Positions 43,816 to 52,690 of a DNA stretch of 64,000 nucleotides are shown piece by piece; the first letter of the stretch is position 1; every line of letters begins with the position of its first letter. The position numbers and the translations under genes are program-made. This DNA is from Maribacter stanieri (GTDB lineage: Bacteria; Bacteroidota; Bacteroidia; Flavobacteriales; Flavobacteriaceae): positions 620,001-684,000 of the forward strand of contig NZ_FOYX01000002.1 of assembly GCF_900112245.1 (NCBI RefSeq), in the 5' to 3' direction. The notes below the pieces were generated by a model, which saw only the letters and a list, made by a program, of their open reading frames with translations, ran no database searches and was not told the origin of the DNA.

Positions 43816-44375
43816 AGTTTTACAGCTATCATTCTAATTACAGAACAATAACTAAAGTTATTTTTGAGTATTTACAATACTAGAATAACTAAACAATAGA
43901 TATGTACTGTGACCAAATAGTATAGACTATAGGTTCATATTTACATATATAATGGCAACTATTGCCCTAAAGAACAACCAGAAAAAAAGATTGTACTTCA
44001 ACTTTGTTCAGTCATAAATTTAAATCAAAAACGAATTTTCGCTAGTGAATTAATTTGTAATACTGAGGCGTTTGCCAAACTTTGGATTAATGAGATTTCT
44101 TAACAGTAAAAAAATAGAAATCTTATGTATAATAAGATGGGTTCCGGAACTGGAATTACGTAGGTTAAATTCATTCATGGTTGTGGGGGGATTTGGGGTT
44201 ATACAATTGGGTTTGAATCTATTTGGTGATTGAAATATAGATATTATTGTAATATACCCGTTGAAAACCTAGAAATTTTCGTTCAAATACCAAGTTTTCT
44301 TAAAAAATAAGGTAATTCATCGATAGTTAACATAAAGTTAAAATCGAGAATCACCATTTTTGTAAATGTAAAAAT
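43816..44375. other. Long intergenic region, no gene seen
   Basis: This 560-bp stretch lies between the response regulator and the terminator of the PorP-like gene. It is AT-rich with a G-rich patch near 44185-44200. It holds only very short ORFs (for example 21 codons from 43952). It may carry the long leader and promoter of the response regulator, but I see no convincing element. Confidence 0.5.
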
Positions 44376-44419
44376 AAAGGAGGGGACCCAATTATCCCCC
44401 CGGATAATACCCCTCCTTT
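44376..44419 (-). terminator. Terminator of the PorP-like gene
   Basis: AAAGGAGGGG and CCCCTCCTTT form a strong 10-bp GC-rich stem with an additional inner GGG/CCC possibility; on the minus strand it is followed by a T run. It lies about 55 bp after the stop of the PorP-like gene. Confidence 0.85.
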
Positions 44420-44474
44420 TATTGACAATTCAAATCAACCATAAAACCGTAAAAATTAATGGCTTTTAAATTCG

Positions 44475-46253
44475 TTACTCTCTTGTTATATAATCATCTT
44501 CAAAAGTATTAGACGCAGTAGCCGTTGATTCGTTTACTTGCATAATCCATTTCTCTTGATTGTATTTTCCATTTAAATCTGTACTTGCTGCCATTTGGGC
44601 ATCATTCTTATAATCGTAGTCTGCTAAATACACGTAATACAGACCGTTTTCTTTATTGTAAAATTGTTTTGGATCTAAACCTTTCTCTTTTAATTCTTTC
44701 ATAAATGCATTCATGTACTTTGTTTGACTATATACATTTGCAATTACATAGTAACCAGAGTTCATATCTATTACATCAGATTCTACCAGCATCTTAACAG
44801 GTAATGCTTTAAAGTTATTATTTGTAGATGGTAATTCTTTAAAATTTGCTCTTCTTGAAGAAGTAGTTGTTGCTACCGATGGTGATGATGACGTTGCAGT
44901 GGCAAAAGCATCTGCAGGCTCTGTTATAAAGTCCATTGCATCATCATTAATGTCATTAGATGCATAAGATGTATTATCCTCTACACTAAAATCTTGTAAA
45001 GAGCTTTTTATCGTCGTATCAATATCATTACGTAACATTCTAACTATTAGTTCAAAACGTTCTTCAAAAGCCGCTATTCGTTGTTCTTCAATAGAGTCTT
45101 GACGAAGTATAAGCTCATCTAAAATTATTTTGTTCTCATAAGCCAAGCTACTTTCTGAAACAGATGTAGAAGTATTAGAAGAAGCTTCTTGATTTCTACG
45201 ACCAGACTTTCTTGCACTATCACGCTCTTCTATTAAGTGAGCAATTTGCTCCTCATAGTTTCGTACTATATTATCTATTTGATTGTCTGATGAATTATCG
45301 GCTACAGAGATAGCTAAATCATCATCCTTAAATTTATATGCTAGGGTAATTTCATGATTCCACCCAAGGTTTGCATCTTCACTTGATAAATCTTTCTCCA
45401 TTAAATATCCTAAAGACATTTTTTCACTTAAGTTGAAACCTACTCCTGCTGCAACACCATATTCTTCATCTACCGTGGTTTGCAACCAACCATAATTTGG
45501 TAGATCTAATAATAAAGAACCAAAATAGTATAAACTACCATCTAAGTTTTGACCTACTTGAGCCATTGGCATTAAACGAGCGTCTTCAAAAAGACCCCTT
45601 GTATGCTCAAATGAGTGTGTATATTGTACTGATCCCTTTACACTTTTTGTAGACAGGTCAGTTAAAAATTCGTTCGTTGTTTGATTGTACTTTAATAAGT
45701 CTTCTGCATAAAAACCAAAATCGAACTTACCTAGCGATAAATTAATTCCTGGCTGTATAGCTATTTTACTTTCTTTTCTTGAGTCTGCAATCTGCGGATC
45801 GTCTTGAGCTACAACAATTCTATTCTTATCTAACCCTTGGTTAAAATAAGTAACATTGGTACCAAATGTAAGCACAGATTTTTCTCCTAATTGAACTGAT
45901 GATGCATAATTGGCATTAAATCCGAACTCTTGAACAACACCAGACCATTGGCTATATACACCAATACCTACTGCGGTATGATCATTTAATTTGTTGCTAA
46001 ATCCTAGAAAATAGTTTTGGCTATTATCCTCGAATGTTGCAGATTGATTTCTATGAAGGATGTTTAAATATGATTTATTCTCACGCACTAAGGAGAAAGT
46101 TGGGTTTATAAAAAAACGATTGAAGAATAATTGATTGTGGTATGTACTACTAGATCCTAAGTTTGCATTGGTTTCTTGACCTTTTACTGTTTGGACAAGG
46201 GCCAATAAAAGTAATGCAATAAGAAAACTATTGATTTTTAACGGACTTTCCAT
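44475..46253 (-). CDS. PorP/SprF-like outer-membrane protein with SPOR-like C-terminus
   Basis: A 592-residue exported protein (signal peptide to about residue 25, VKGQET). Residues about 30-315 match the PorP/SprF beta-barrel family of type IX secretion (FFNRFFINPTFSLVRENKSYLNILHRNQ). A Ser/Thr-rich, charged coiled-coil-like linker (about 325-490) follows, then a SPOR-like C-terminal domain (about 500-580, YYVIANVYSQTKYMNAFMKEL, GLYYVYLADYDYKNDA). Typical PorP proteins are about 300 residues, so the tail is an addition that could bind peptidoglycan. It follows the PD40 gene by 66 bp. Confidence 0.85.
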   Translation of the reverse strand: MESPLKINSFLIALLLLALVQTVKGQETNANLGSSSTYHNQLFFNRFFINPTFSLVRENKSYLNILHRNQSATFEDNSQNYFLGFSNKLNDHTAVGIGVYSQWSGVVQEFGFNANYASSVQLGEKSVLTFGTNVTYFNQGLDKNRIVVAQDDPQIADSRKESKIAIQPGINLSLGKFDFGFYAEDLLKYNQTTNEFLTDLSTKSVKGSVQYTHSFEHTRGLFEDARLMPMAQVGQNLDGSLYYFGSLLLDLPNYGWLQTTVDEEYGVAAGVGFNLSEKMSLGYLMEKDLSSEDANLGWNHEITLAYKFKDDDLAISVADNSSDNQIDNIVRNYEEQIAHLIEERDSARKSGRRNQEASSNTSTSVSESSLAYENKIILDELILRQDSIEEQRIAAFEERFELIVRMLRNDIDTTIKSSLQDFSVEDNTSYASNDINDDAMDFITEPADAFATATSSSPSVATTTSSRRANFKELPSTNNNFKALPVKMLVESDVIDMNSGYYVIANVYSQTKYMNAFMKELKEKGLDPKQFYNKENGLYYVYLADYDYKNDAQMAASTDLNGKYNQEKWIMQVNESTATASNTFEDDYITRE

Positions 46254-46319
46254 AACGATTGATTTTTACGATTAAAATTGAATTTGTCAAATGAATTGGG
46301 GGAAATGAATAATGGGTGG

Positions 46320-47546
46320 TTATTCATCTTCAAATACAGAACTGGAATACTGTGTCTGTCTTTCTGAGTTGAATGCTTCTAAGAAGCGATCGTCTCTATC
46401 TTTATCATTAATAGGTTTATCATTTAAATTAAAAGCTACATTCTGTGTACGCTTGCCTTTTGCAATTCTATTAGAAACTACATAACCAGATCCGTCTCCT
46501 TGCAATAGGTTAACAGAATATTCGTCATAAGAACTATTAATAGTATTGCCCATGTTTACAGCAAGACCAACGCTACGCTGACCAACTTCTACCATATACA
46601 CATCTAGACCACCGTACCCTTCTCTACCATCTGAAGCAAATACTAAACTACCGTTTGAGATAGGATTAGGATGAACATCATTCTTAGCGGTATTTACTTT
46701 TGAGCCTAAGTTTTTGGCTTGTCCTAACATTCCATTTTTTTGAATGGTAGCTACATAAATATCATATTCACCAAAGGTACCAGGCATGTTTGAGGCAAAG
46801 AATAAACGACTACCATCTGGTGAAATAGCAGGATGCTTTGCAGAATAGTCTCCTGGGCACACCGCTACTTCAGTGATTTTTTTCCATTCTCCACCAATTT
46901 TATCGGCTTTGTAAATTTTATGAATTTCTTTCTTTTTGGAGAACATACCGGTTACTGGCTTTCGGTATGTTGTTTTGCTGTAGTACGCCGTATTACCGCC
47001 ATTGGTAAGGGCTACCGGTGGAGCGTATTCACCAATAGTATTTAACGGCTTGGCACTGTTTGAAGCAAATTCTTTTTTTGTTCCTTGGTCATCCCATGGT
47101 AAAAAATTTCTTCTATTATTAGATGTTAAACGAGAAGGCACAACGGTGTGCGTCATCTTATAATCGTCTTTTACCAATTCCGTCCAATTCTCATCGGCAA
47201 TTTCATTCTGGACTTCTTTTCCTAATTGAGATACCGCATGGTCAAACCTCTTCTGATAGCTTTTCTTTAAAGTACCATCTTCAGATATTTCAATTAGCTT
47301 ACCATACCAGTATAATGCATTCGCATATTTTTTGGTTAGGAAATTGGCATTGCCAAGATCTTCAAAAATTTCAGAATCTGAGTAGCCAAGTGATTTTAAC
47401 TTTTCATAATTCTCTACTCTATTAGATACTTCAGTAATCTTTTTTTCATGAAAACTGGTTGAAGTGTCATTGTAGGCCAAATCTTGGCCGTAACCCATGG
47501 TTGCCATACAGGCAAACAAAAGGCTGATTTTAATTGAATTGTTCAT
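46320..47546 (-). CDS. PD40 (WD40-like) repeat exported protein
   Basis: A protein of about 408 residues from the Met at 47546, which gives a proper signal peptide (MNNSIKISLLFACMATMGYG); the longer frame to 47597 adds 17 residues lacking signal character. An N-terminal TPR-like helical segment (about 30-110) is followed by PD40 propeller repeats (YSAKHPAISPDGSRLFFASNMPGTFGEYDIYVA; GSLVFASDGREGYGGLDVY). It resembles the N-terminal part of PorE/OmpA-type proteins but lacks an OmpA domain. Pairing with the PorP-like gene suggests an envelope complex. No large adhesin is adjacent. Confidence 0.8.
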   Translation of the reverse strand: MNNSIKISLLFACMATMGYGQDLAYNDTSTSFHEKKITEVSNRVENYEKLKSLGYSDSEIFEDLGNANFLTKKYANALYWYGKLIEISEDGTLKKSYQKRFDHAVSQLGKEVQNEIADENWTELVKDDYKMTHTVVPSRLTSNNRRNFLPWDDQGTKKEFASNSAKPLNTIGEYAPPVALTNGGNTAYYSKTTYRKPVTGMFSKKKEIHKIYKADKIGGEWKKITEVAVCPGDYSAKHPAISPDGSRLFFASNMPGTFGEYDIYVATIQKNGMLGQAKNLGSKVNTAKNDVHPNPISNGSLVFASDGREGYGGLDVYMVEVGQRSVGLAVNMGNTINSSYDEYSVNLLQGDGSGYVVSNRIAKGKRTQNVAFNLNDKPINDKDRDDRFLEAFNSERQTQYSSSVFEDE

Positions 47547-47702
47547 AATACTAGATTTTGGGGATTTAATACTCCAAAGGTCTAGCAATTCATTCAATCT
47601 GTTATTAATAAAAATTCATAGGTTTTTGTAAAATTGATAAACCATAGAATTCAAAAAACACTATAACCTATTTAAAATCAATTATATATGTAAATTATTT
47701 CT

Positions 47703-47846
47703 TTATTTTGATACCTGTTTATTTTTTCTTTTATCTGAAATGTAGGTATATCCTAAATATGCAAGCTGCAAACCAACAGCTGCCATTTTCAATTTTCTAC
47801 TTCTTACTAACATTTTTGCTACTCCAAATAGTGGTGATAGTCCCAT
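47703..47846 (-). CDS. Small basic ORF, 47 residues
   Basis: An ATG at 47846 opens a frame to a TAA at 47703-47705 and encodes a short protein beginning MGLSPLFGVAKMLVRSRKLK, with a short hydrophobic stretch (MAAVGLQLAYLGYTYI) and a Lys-rich tail. It is too short for ordinary gene calling. One membrane segment with positive flanks is consistent with a small membrane protein. Coding is unproven. Confidence 0.4.
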   Translation of the reverse strand: MGLSPLFGVAKMLVRSRKLKMAAVGLQLAYLGYTYISDKRKNKQVSK

Positions 47847-48054
47847 AATTTTATTTTTAAAGTTCTCACCGAAAATAATACGAGCTGCTAATTCTTCTTA
47901 GCTCTATACACTGAAATAATAAGCGTAAAACAATTAAAAACATAGTGTTTATGGGATATTGCTGTTTAATCAATAAAGCAAAAGTACTATTGTTTATAGT
48001 CAATGTTAATGCTGACATACCTATACCTTAGAAGTAGAAATTTTATTTAATCAC

Positions 48055-48068
48055 AGGTGTAAACACCT
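48055..48068. promoter_or_regulatory. Perfect palindrome upstream of DUF2383 gene
   Basis: AGGTGTAAACACCT is a perfect 14-bp inverted repeat 16 bp before the start codon at 48085. It could be an operator or a leader element; the binding protein is not known. Confidence 0.4.
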
Positions 48069-48084
48069 ATTAAAAAATAATATT

Positions 48085-48537
48085 ATGAATACAGATATAG
48101 CAAAAATTGAGGATAGTCTAAAGGACTTAATAAGTAAAAATGAAGATGCAATTAAAGGATTCGAAAAAGCATCTGAAAATTCAAAACAAGTAGGAATTAA
48201 AAGCTATTTTGAGAAGAAGGTCGTTGAACGTATGCAATTTCTAAGAGAACTTAGAGCTGCTGCTCCAGAATTAGATTTGGGCAGTGTAGAAATTGAAGGT
48301 AGTGGTGCAGGAACATTACATAGAACCTGGATGGATGTTAAAGCATTTTTTGCAGAAGATAATGATGAAGCAATGCTAGAAGAAGCCGTAAGAGGTGATA
48401 AAGCTGCCATTTTAGATTATGATAAAGCATTGGCAGAAACTATGATGCCACATCGCTTAAAAGAAATTATAAGAGCTCAAAAAGAGCTTTTGCAGAACGA
48501 TTTGGAAACTACTGAGATTTTAGAAAATCACAGATAA
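48085..48537 (+). CDS. PA2169-family four-helix-bundle protein (DUF2383)
   Basis: A 150-residue soluble helical protein typical of the PA2169/DUF2383 family: long N-terminal helix (IEDSLKDLISKNEDAIKGFEKASE) and YFEKKVVERMQFLRELR. Members are ferritin-like bundles often induced by stress; function is not established. It sits beside the HPF gene, convergent with it, separated by a bidirectional terminator. Confidence 0.85.
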   Translation: MNTDIAKIEDSLKDLISKNEDAIKGFEKASENSKQVGIKSYFEKKVVERMQFLRELRAAAPELDLGSVEIEGSGAGTLHRTWMDVKAFFAEDNDEAMLEEAVRGDKAAILDYDKALAETMMPHRLKEIIRAQKELLQNDLETTEILENHR

Positions 48538-48556
48538 AAATACTCCAACAAAAATT

Positions 48557-48583
48557 AAAGCCCTTGCAATTGCAAGGGCTTTT
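48557..48583. terminator. Bidirectional terminator
   Basis: AAAGCCCTTGCA and TGCAAGGGCTTT pair in a perfect stem with a two-base loop centre (effective loop larger) and T/A-rich flanks, between the DUF2383 and HPF genes. Confidence 0.9.
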
Positions 48584-48597
48584 TTAATGCCTAATAT

Positions 48598-48900
48598 TTA
48601 ATAAGCTTTCATTTTATCTTTTCGCTTTTTCAGCTGCCGTTCTAATTCCCTAACCGATTCATTCACCGATTCTTCAAAATTCTCATTGCTGGCTTCTGCG
48701 AAAATTCGTGGACCAGGTAAACTTAAACGTATGTTACAGATCATACCTGTTTCATCAGATGATGTATTTTCTTGTTTTAGAAAAACATCTGCTCTAATTA
48801 TGTCGTCGAATTTATGATGAAGCTTATTTAATTTTTCAGCTGCATAACCTTCTAATCTTGAACTAGCTGTTACGCCGTCATACTCATATATTATATCCAT
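48598..48900 (-). CDS. hpf: Ribosome hibernation-promoting factor / RaiA-like
   Basis: A 100-residue protein of the HPF/RaiA family, short form without the C-terminal dimerisation domain. The beta-alpha-beta-beta-beta-alpha pattern is evident (MDIIYEYDGVTASSRLEGYA, KLNKLHHKFDDIIRADVFLK). It inhibits translation and promotes ribosome hibernation in stationary phase. The VOC gene ends immediately downstream of it on the same strand (8 bp before), suggesting co-transcription. Confidence 0.85.
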   Translation of the reverse strand: MDIIYEYDGVTASSRLEGYAAEKLNKLHHKFDDIIRADVFLKQENTSSDETGMICNIRLSLPGPRIFAEASNENFEESVNESVRELERQLKKRKDKMKAY

Positions 48901-48908
48901 ATTACTTT

Positions 48909-49307
48909 TTATTTATCAACATTAATCATCCACCCAATACCAAAACGGTCTGTACATCTACCAAAGTGTCCCCATTCGCGCTCTCTAAATTCATGATGTA
49001 CTTGACCACCGCTAGATAATTCTTTAAATAATTGTTTCCCTTCATCTAAATCATTCAAATCAACACTCATGTTAATTTGATTACCATTATTCAATGGAGT
49101 ATCTGGAGCAGCGTCATATGCCATAAAATGAACTCCTTTTCCCTTTAATTCTGCGTGTTGCAGTTTTTGTCTAAAGGAGGATGGGACATCAATTTTCATA
49201 TCCTCATATGTTTGTCTGTTTTTTATTTCTGCGTTAAACAGATTTGCGTAGAAGTTTAATGCTTCTTGACAATTGCCGTTGAAGGCTAAATATGCTTGTA
49301 TTTTCAT
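48909..49307 (-). CDS. VOC-superfamily protein (PhnB/YjdN-like)
   Basis: A 132-residue single-domain member of the glyoxalase/VOC fold with the PhnB-type start (MKIQAYLAFNGNCQEALNFYANLF) and the C-terminal WGHFGRCTDRFGIGWMIN. Several bacterial members bind no obvious cofactor and their function is unknown. Confidence 0.85.
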   Translation of the reverse strand: MKIQAYLAFNGNCQEALNFYANLFNAEIKNRQTYEDMKIDVPSSFRQKLQHAELKGKGVHFMAYDAAPDTPLNNGNQINMSVDLNDLDEGKQLFKELSSGGQVHHEFREREWGHFGRCTDRFGIGWMINVDK

Positions 49308-49407
49308 GATATATTGTTTTGATACAATGTACTCACAACCCGCAATTCATCTTGGCTTAAAACACATTGTTATTGATGCATTTGACAATGCTATTTTAAA
49401 GTATTAA

Positions 49408-50901
49408 TTATGAATTTAATACAATCTTATTATCATCAATAAATTGAAAAAACGATAGCTTTTCATTTGAACCCGTAAATATTAAATTAGTTGAAAGCTC
49501 AAATAGGTGTGCCTCTGTTTCAAAAAAGTGCATCATATAACCTGCTGTATTTACAAATGCTACATATTCCCCAATTGCCGGTAGTCTAGGTAAGGTAATT
49601 TTACGTTTCAACAATACGTCTCTTTCTAAACAATAAGCTCCTGTAAAAAATACATCTACAGACTCTTCTTTCTCCACCTCAGAACTATATAACATAAAAG
49701 GGTCTAATAAAAAATCTGCACTAGAACTCATCATTTGGCTCATATTCATTTCTAAACCTACTAGCCATTGTCCTTTGGCATCCTTTTTTCTGTGACTAAC
49801 TTTTGCGACCGTTATACCAACTTGATCTAATAATGATCTACCCGGCTCAATACGAATTTCTATATCATTCTTAAGTAATAAAGATGCTACCGATAACCCA
49901 GATTCCTCATCTATAAAATCGAGTACTTCTTTCAGGAAAGAATTTTTGTTAACCGTATTGAAAAATGGATAGGTATTTAACTTACCTCTTAGTTCACCAT
50001 CCTCTAGTCTAAATCCTAGACCATTGTTATTAAATGTTATATTATTATTGTTGTTTTCCACTACTGCTTTTTTCAGATTTTCATTGAAGGATACCCATTC
50101 GTTTTCTTTTTCCAAATAATTCATTAAAATACCCCCACCAATATCTATAAAGGATAACTCATGTCCCTTATCTTTCAAGGTCGATGCTATTGTAATACTA
50201 GCAATTAAACTTACACTACGCTGGTGGGTAGAATACCCATCTAAATGAAAATGCAGCCCCGTAACTTTTAGAAAATCAAAAGTTTTTTGTTCCCCAACAT
50301 AAGAACCAATAAAATCAACTACCTCATCTACATCAAAACCAAACCGGCTGTACAGCTTTTCTCCATCTACCTCAAATCCGCTTATGCGAAACCCAACATT
50401 TGCTATTATACCAATCTCTTTTGCAATAGATTGTGTCAAAATACATTCATCTTCGTTATCTAAAATAATAGGTACGCCATTTTCTATAGCCAATTTAATT
50501 TGCGCTTCAGTTTTAATAGCTGCGGTTAGCACGAGGTTTTCTGCATTGCCACCTAAGGACAAAGATTGTTCTAGCTCTTTATAACTTGCAGTATCTACAC
50601 CTATTCCCGAGGCAAATGCCTGCTTTACCAAACCTTTTGATTTGTTTGCTTTTCTTGCATAAAAAATGCGATACTTTAATCCGTATGACTCAAAAAGTTC
50701 CTTGTAATTTTTGCTATTTTCATTGAAAGACGGTAGGTGATGTATGTTTACGGGAGAACCATAACGTTCAATTAACCCTCTTAAAACATCTTGATCATTG
50801 AACAGTTCATGCATCCAACTAGAGGTTATTGGTGTCAATTCATTTTTTGGTGCTCCTTTATAATACATTTTCTTCTCTTTCATAATTATCGATTGATCCA
50901 T
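49408..50901 (-). CDS. PLP-dependent decarboxylase-like enzyme (Y4yA / DAP decarboxylase type)
   Basis: A 497-residue fold-type III PLP enzyme. The alanine racemase-like barrel holds the PLP lysine in FYARKANKSKG (Lys84 from the first Met) and a conserved GFDVDE/GLHFHLDGY region; the C-terminal part has FTGAYCLERDVLLKRKI, with the Cys and dimer-interface residues of the family. It resembles the Y4yA subgroup. It begins inside the FAD gene by 44 bp (or 11 bp if the Met at 50868 is used), which implies translational coupling. Predicted to decarboxylate an amino-acid-like substrate made by its neighbours (inference). Confidence 0.82.
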   Translation of the reverse strand: MDQSIIMKEKKMYYKGAPKNELTPITSSWMHELFNDQDVLRGLIERYGSPVNIHHLPSFNENSKNYKELFESYGLKYRIFYARKANKSKGLVKQAFASGIGVDTASYKELEQSLSLGGNAENLVLTAAIKTEAQIKLAIENGVPIILDNEDECILTQSIAKEIGIIANVGFRISGFEVDGEKLYSRFGFDVDEVVDFIGSYVGEQKTFDFLKVTGLHFHLDGYSTHQRSVSLIASITIASTLKDKGHELSFIDIGGGILMNYLEKENEWVSFNENLKKAVVENNNNNITFNNNGLGFRLEDGELRGKLNTYPFFNTVNKNSFLKEVLDFIDEESGLSVASLLLKNDIEIRIEPGRSLLDQVGITVAKVSHRKKDAKGQWLVGLEMNMSQMMSSSADFLLDPFMLYSSEVEKEESVDVFFTGAYCLERDVLLKRKITLPRLPAIGEYVAFVNTAGYMMHFFETEAHLFELSTNLIFTGSNEKLSFFQFIDDNKIVLNS

Positions 50902-52690
50902 CTTTTTTTAAAATTGCTGCAGTAGTCTGTTTCGCCCACCCTGTAGCGAAGTCATTTCTAGTCCTTGATAAGGTGTCATTATCAAATGTTATACCCTCTG
51001 TCGGTGTTCCATAAAATGTAATATCTGGATTGATCTGCCCATTTTCGTTTATAGGATTTCCATCATCGTTCAATGCCAAACAGCCCGGTTTATATGAAGT
51101 ATTCAGTTTATTTTCGTACTCCACAATAAGTTTGTTTCTTTTTAAATTTTGATACAACTCATTCTCAAAGTCTTTTCCTTTTGCTCTAGAAATTGTAGCA
51201 TTTATATAAAAATCTACCGCTGTTTCTTGTCCGTTTTCAACTTTTAAACTAAAACTGCCACACTCCTCATTTTCGGTAAAACTTGCCGATTTAGCAAAAG
51301 AAAAATCTAGTAACCCTGCTTTACACAATGCTACTATTTTTTGCAAATTTTTAACCGGCGGACCGTAAGACAGCCTATTGAACAACCCAAAATAATAGGT
51401 GTCAAATTCTTTATGAGACACAGCATCTAAACCTCCAAAACTATACAATTCATTAAAAATTGGACTAATTTTTCTCCATACGGCTACGGCTGCCATGAAT
51501 GGACTTTTATCTTCTCCTCGTTTTGCTTCTTCTAATAAAAATTCTAAATACACCTGTATAACTACAGATGATAAAACAGGCTCATCTTTAAATGGGTCTA
51601 CTATAGTTTCCCAATTAAATACAGGGCATTCTGGAAAATCTTCATGAAAAAACTTTACCTGATTTTCTATTACGGTGAAATCTTGATCAAAGTAAAGTTG
51701 ATGCCCGTGAGAATTGAATAGCGCAGTGTAGAAAGCAAAATAGAACTCTTTTTTAATCAAGGGTAATAGGGTACAATTAAAACTAATTGGTCTATTCTCC
51801 TTAAAATTTTCTACTATCGTTTCGCTAAAATATTGAAGTTCAATTTCTGAAGTTGGAGAACCATTTCTTGGTACCATTGGTAAGCCTGTTCTAGAGAAAG
51901 GATAAATTTTATAAGGCTCTTTACCAGATGAAATATATTTTAAAACTCCCTTATCGTTCTTTTTAAACTCCCCTCCTCTACCCTCTGTTAATGCAAGAAC
52001 AGCATCTAAAGCAGTAAGTCCAAATCCTTTAACTGCAACTAAAGAATTAGCTGTTACCGAGCTTAATTTTTCATCAACAGGGTATATAAAATCAATTCTA
52101 TTTTTATTGTTTATTATTTTGGTTTGTTGTGATTTAAATGAATGATGACCAGTAGTAAATAATATATTTTGACAATCAACCCTAAACTCATTGCCCATAT
52201 TTCTGTAGCTACCCATTACCAAATATGACTCTTCATTCTTTTCTACGTTTACTACTGAACCTTTGTGGGTTATTACTTTTATATTTTTAGGTAAACTGTC
52301 AACAACCCTTTTAAAACAGTGTATAAGATAATCTCCAACAACCTTTCTAGGTGCATAATCTCCAGGTGCAGCTTTGGTGTATCCGTTAATTTTTAACCAC
52401 GACACAAAATCTGCGGTTTCTTCCACATTTGACATTGGCTCTTCTAATGACCAGCAATTAATGTTTCTATTCGCATAGTTCATTATAAGATATTCCGGTT
52501 GATCTGTTCTGTAGACATCTCCTGCCGCAAAGTATTCTGTGGTATTGAAAATATGAATTTCAATACGTTGATAAAATGTATTTTGACTTAAATAAGCCAC
52601 CAACCTTTCAAAACCATAGAATCCCTTAGGTCCAAAACCTATAATTCCTATTCGATATGTTTTTCTATTCTCCATATAACTTACTACCAA
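50858..52690 (-). CDS. FAD/NAD(P)-binding oxidoreductase-like protein
   Basis: A 610-residue cytosolic protein. The N-terminal dinucleotide motif is IGIIGFGPKGFYGFERL and the family (FAD-NAD(P)-binding, PF13454-type) is recognisable by the central VAVKGFGLTALDAVLALTEGRGG. A possible later start is the Met at 52675, which gives MENRKTYRIGIIG. It overlaps the SbnA-like gene by 7 bp and the decarboxylase by 44 bp. It takes the place that an SbnB-type dehydrogenase has in diaminopropionate clusters; role here unknown. Confidence 0.8.
   Translation of the reverse strand: MVVSYMENRKTYRIGIIGFGPKGFYGFERLVAYLSQNTFYQRIEIHIFNTTEYFAAGDVYRTDQPEYLIMNYANRNINCWSLEEPMSNVEETADFVSWLKINGYTKAAPGDYAPRKVVGDYLIHCFKRVVDSLPKNIKVITHKGSVVNVEKNEESYLVMGSYRNMGNEFRVDCQNILFTTGHHSFKSQQTKIINNKNRIDFIYPVDEKLSSVTANSLVAVKGFGLTALDAVLALTEGRGGEFKKNDKGVLKYISSGKEPYKIYPFSRTGLPMVPRNGSPTSEIELQYFSETIVENFKENRPISFNCTLLPLIKKEFYFAFYTALFNSHGHQLYFDQDFTVIENQVKFFHEDFPECPVFNWETIVDPFKDEPVLSSVVIQVYLEFLLEEAKRGEDKSPFMAAVAVWRKISPIFNELYSFGGLDAVSHKEFDTYYFGLFNRLSYGPPVKNLQKIVALCKAGLLDFSFAKSASFTENEECGSFSLKVENGQETAVDFYINATISRAKGKDFENELYQNLKRNKLIVEYENKLNTSYKPGCLALNDDGNPINENGQINPDITFYGTPTEGITFDNDTLSRTRNDFATGWAKQTTAAILKKDGSIDNYEREENVL

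Noticed and set aside
43952..44017. 21-codon ORF MATIALKNNQKKR... in the long gap near the response regulator
   Set aside because: Very short, no supporting context or repeat of the frame; indistinguishable from chance in AT-rich DNA.
44376..44419. G-rich repeat at 44376-44419 as a structured RNA or riboswitch
   Set aside because: The simple stem with T-rich tail just after a gene end is fully explained as an intrinsic terminator.
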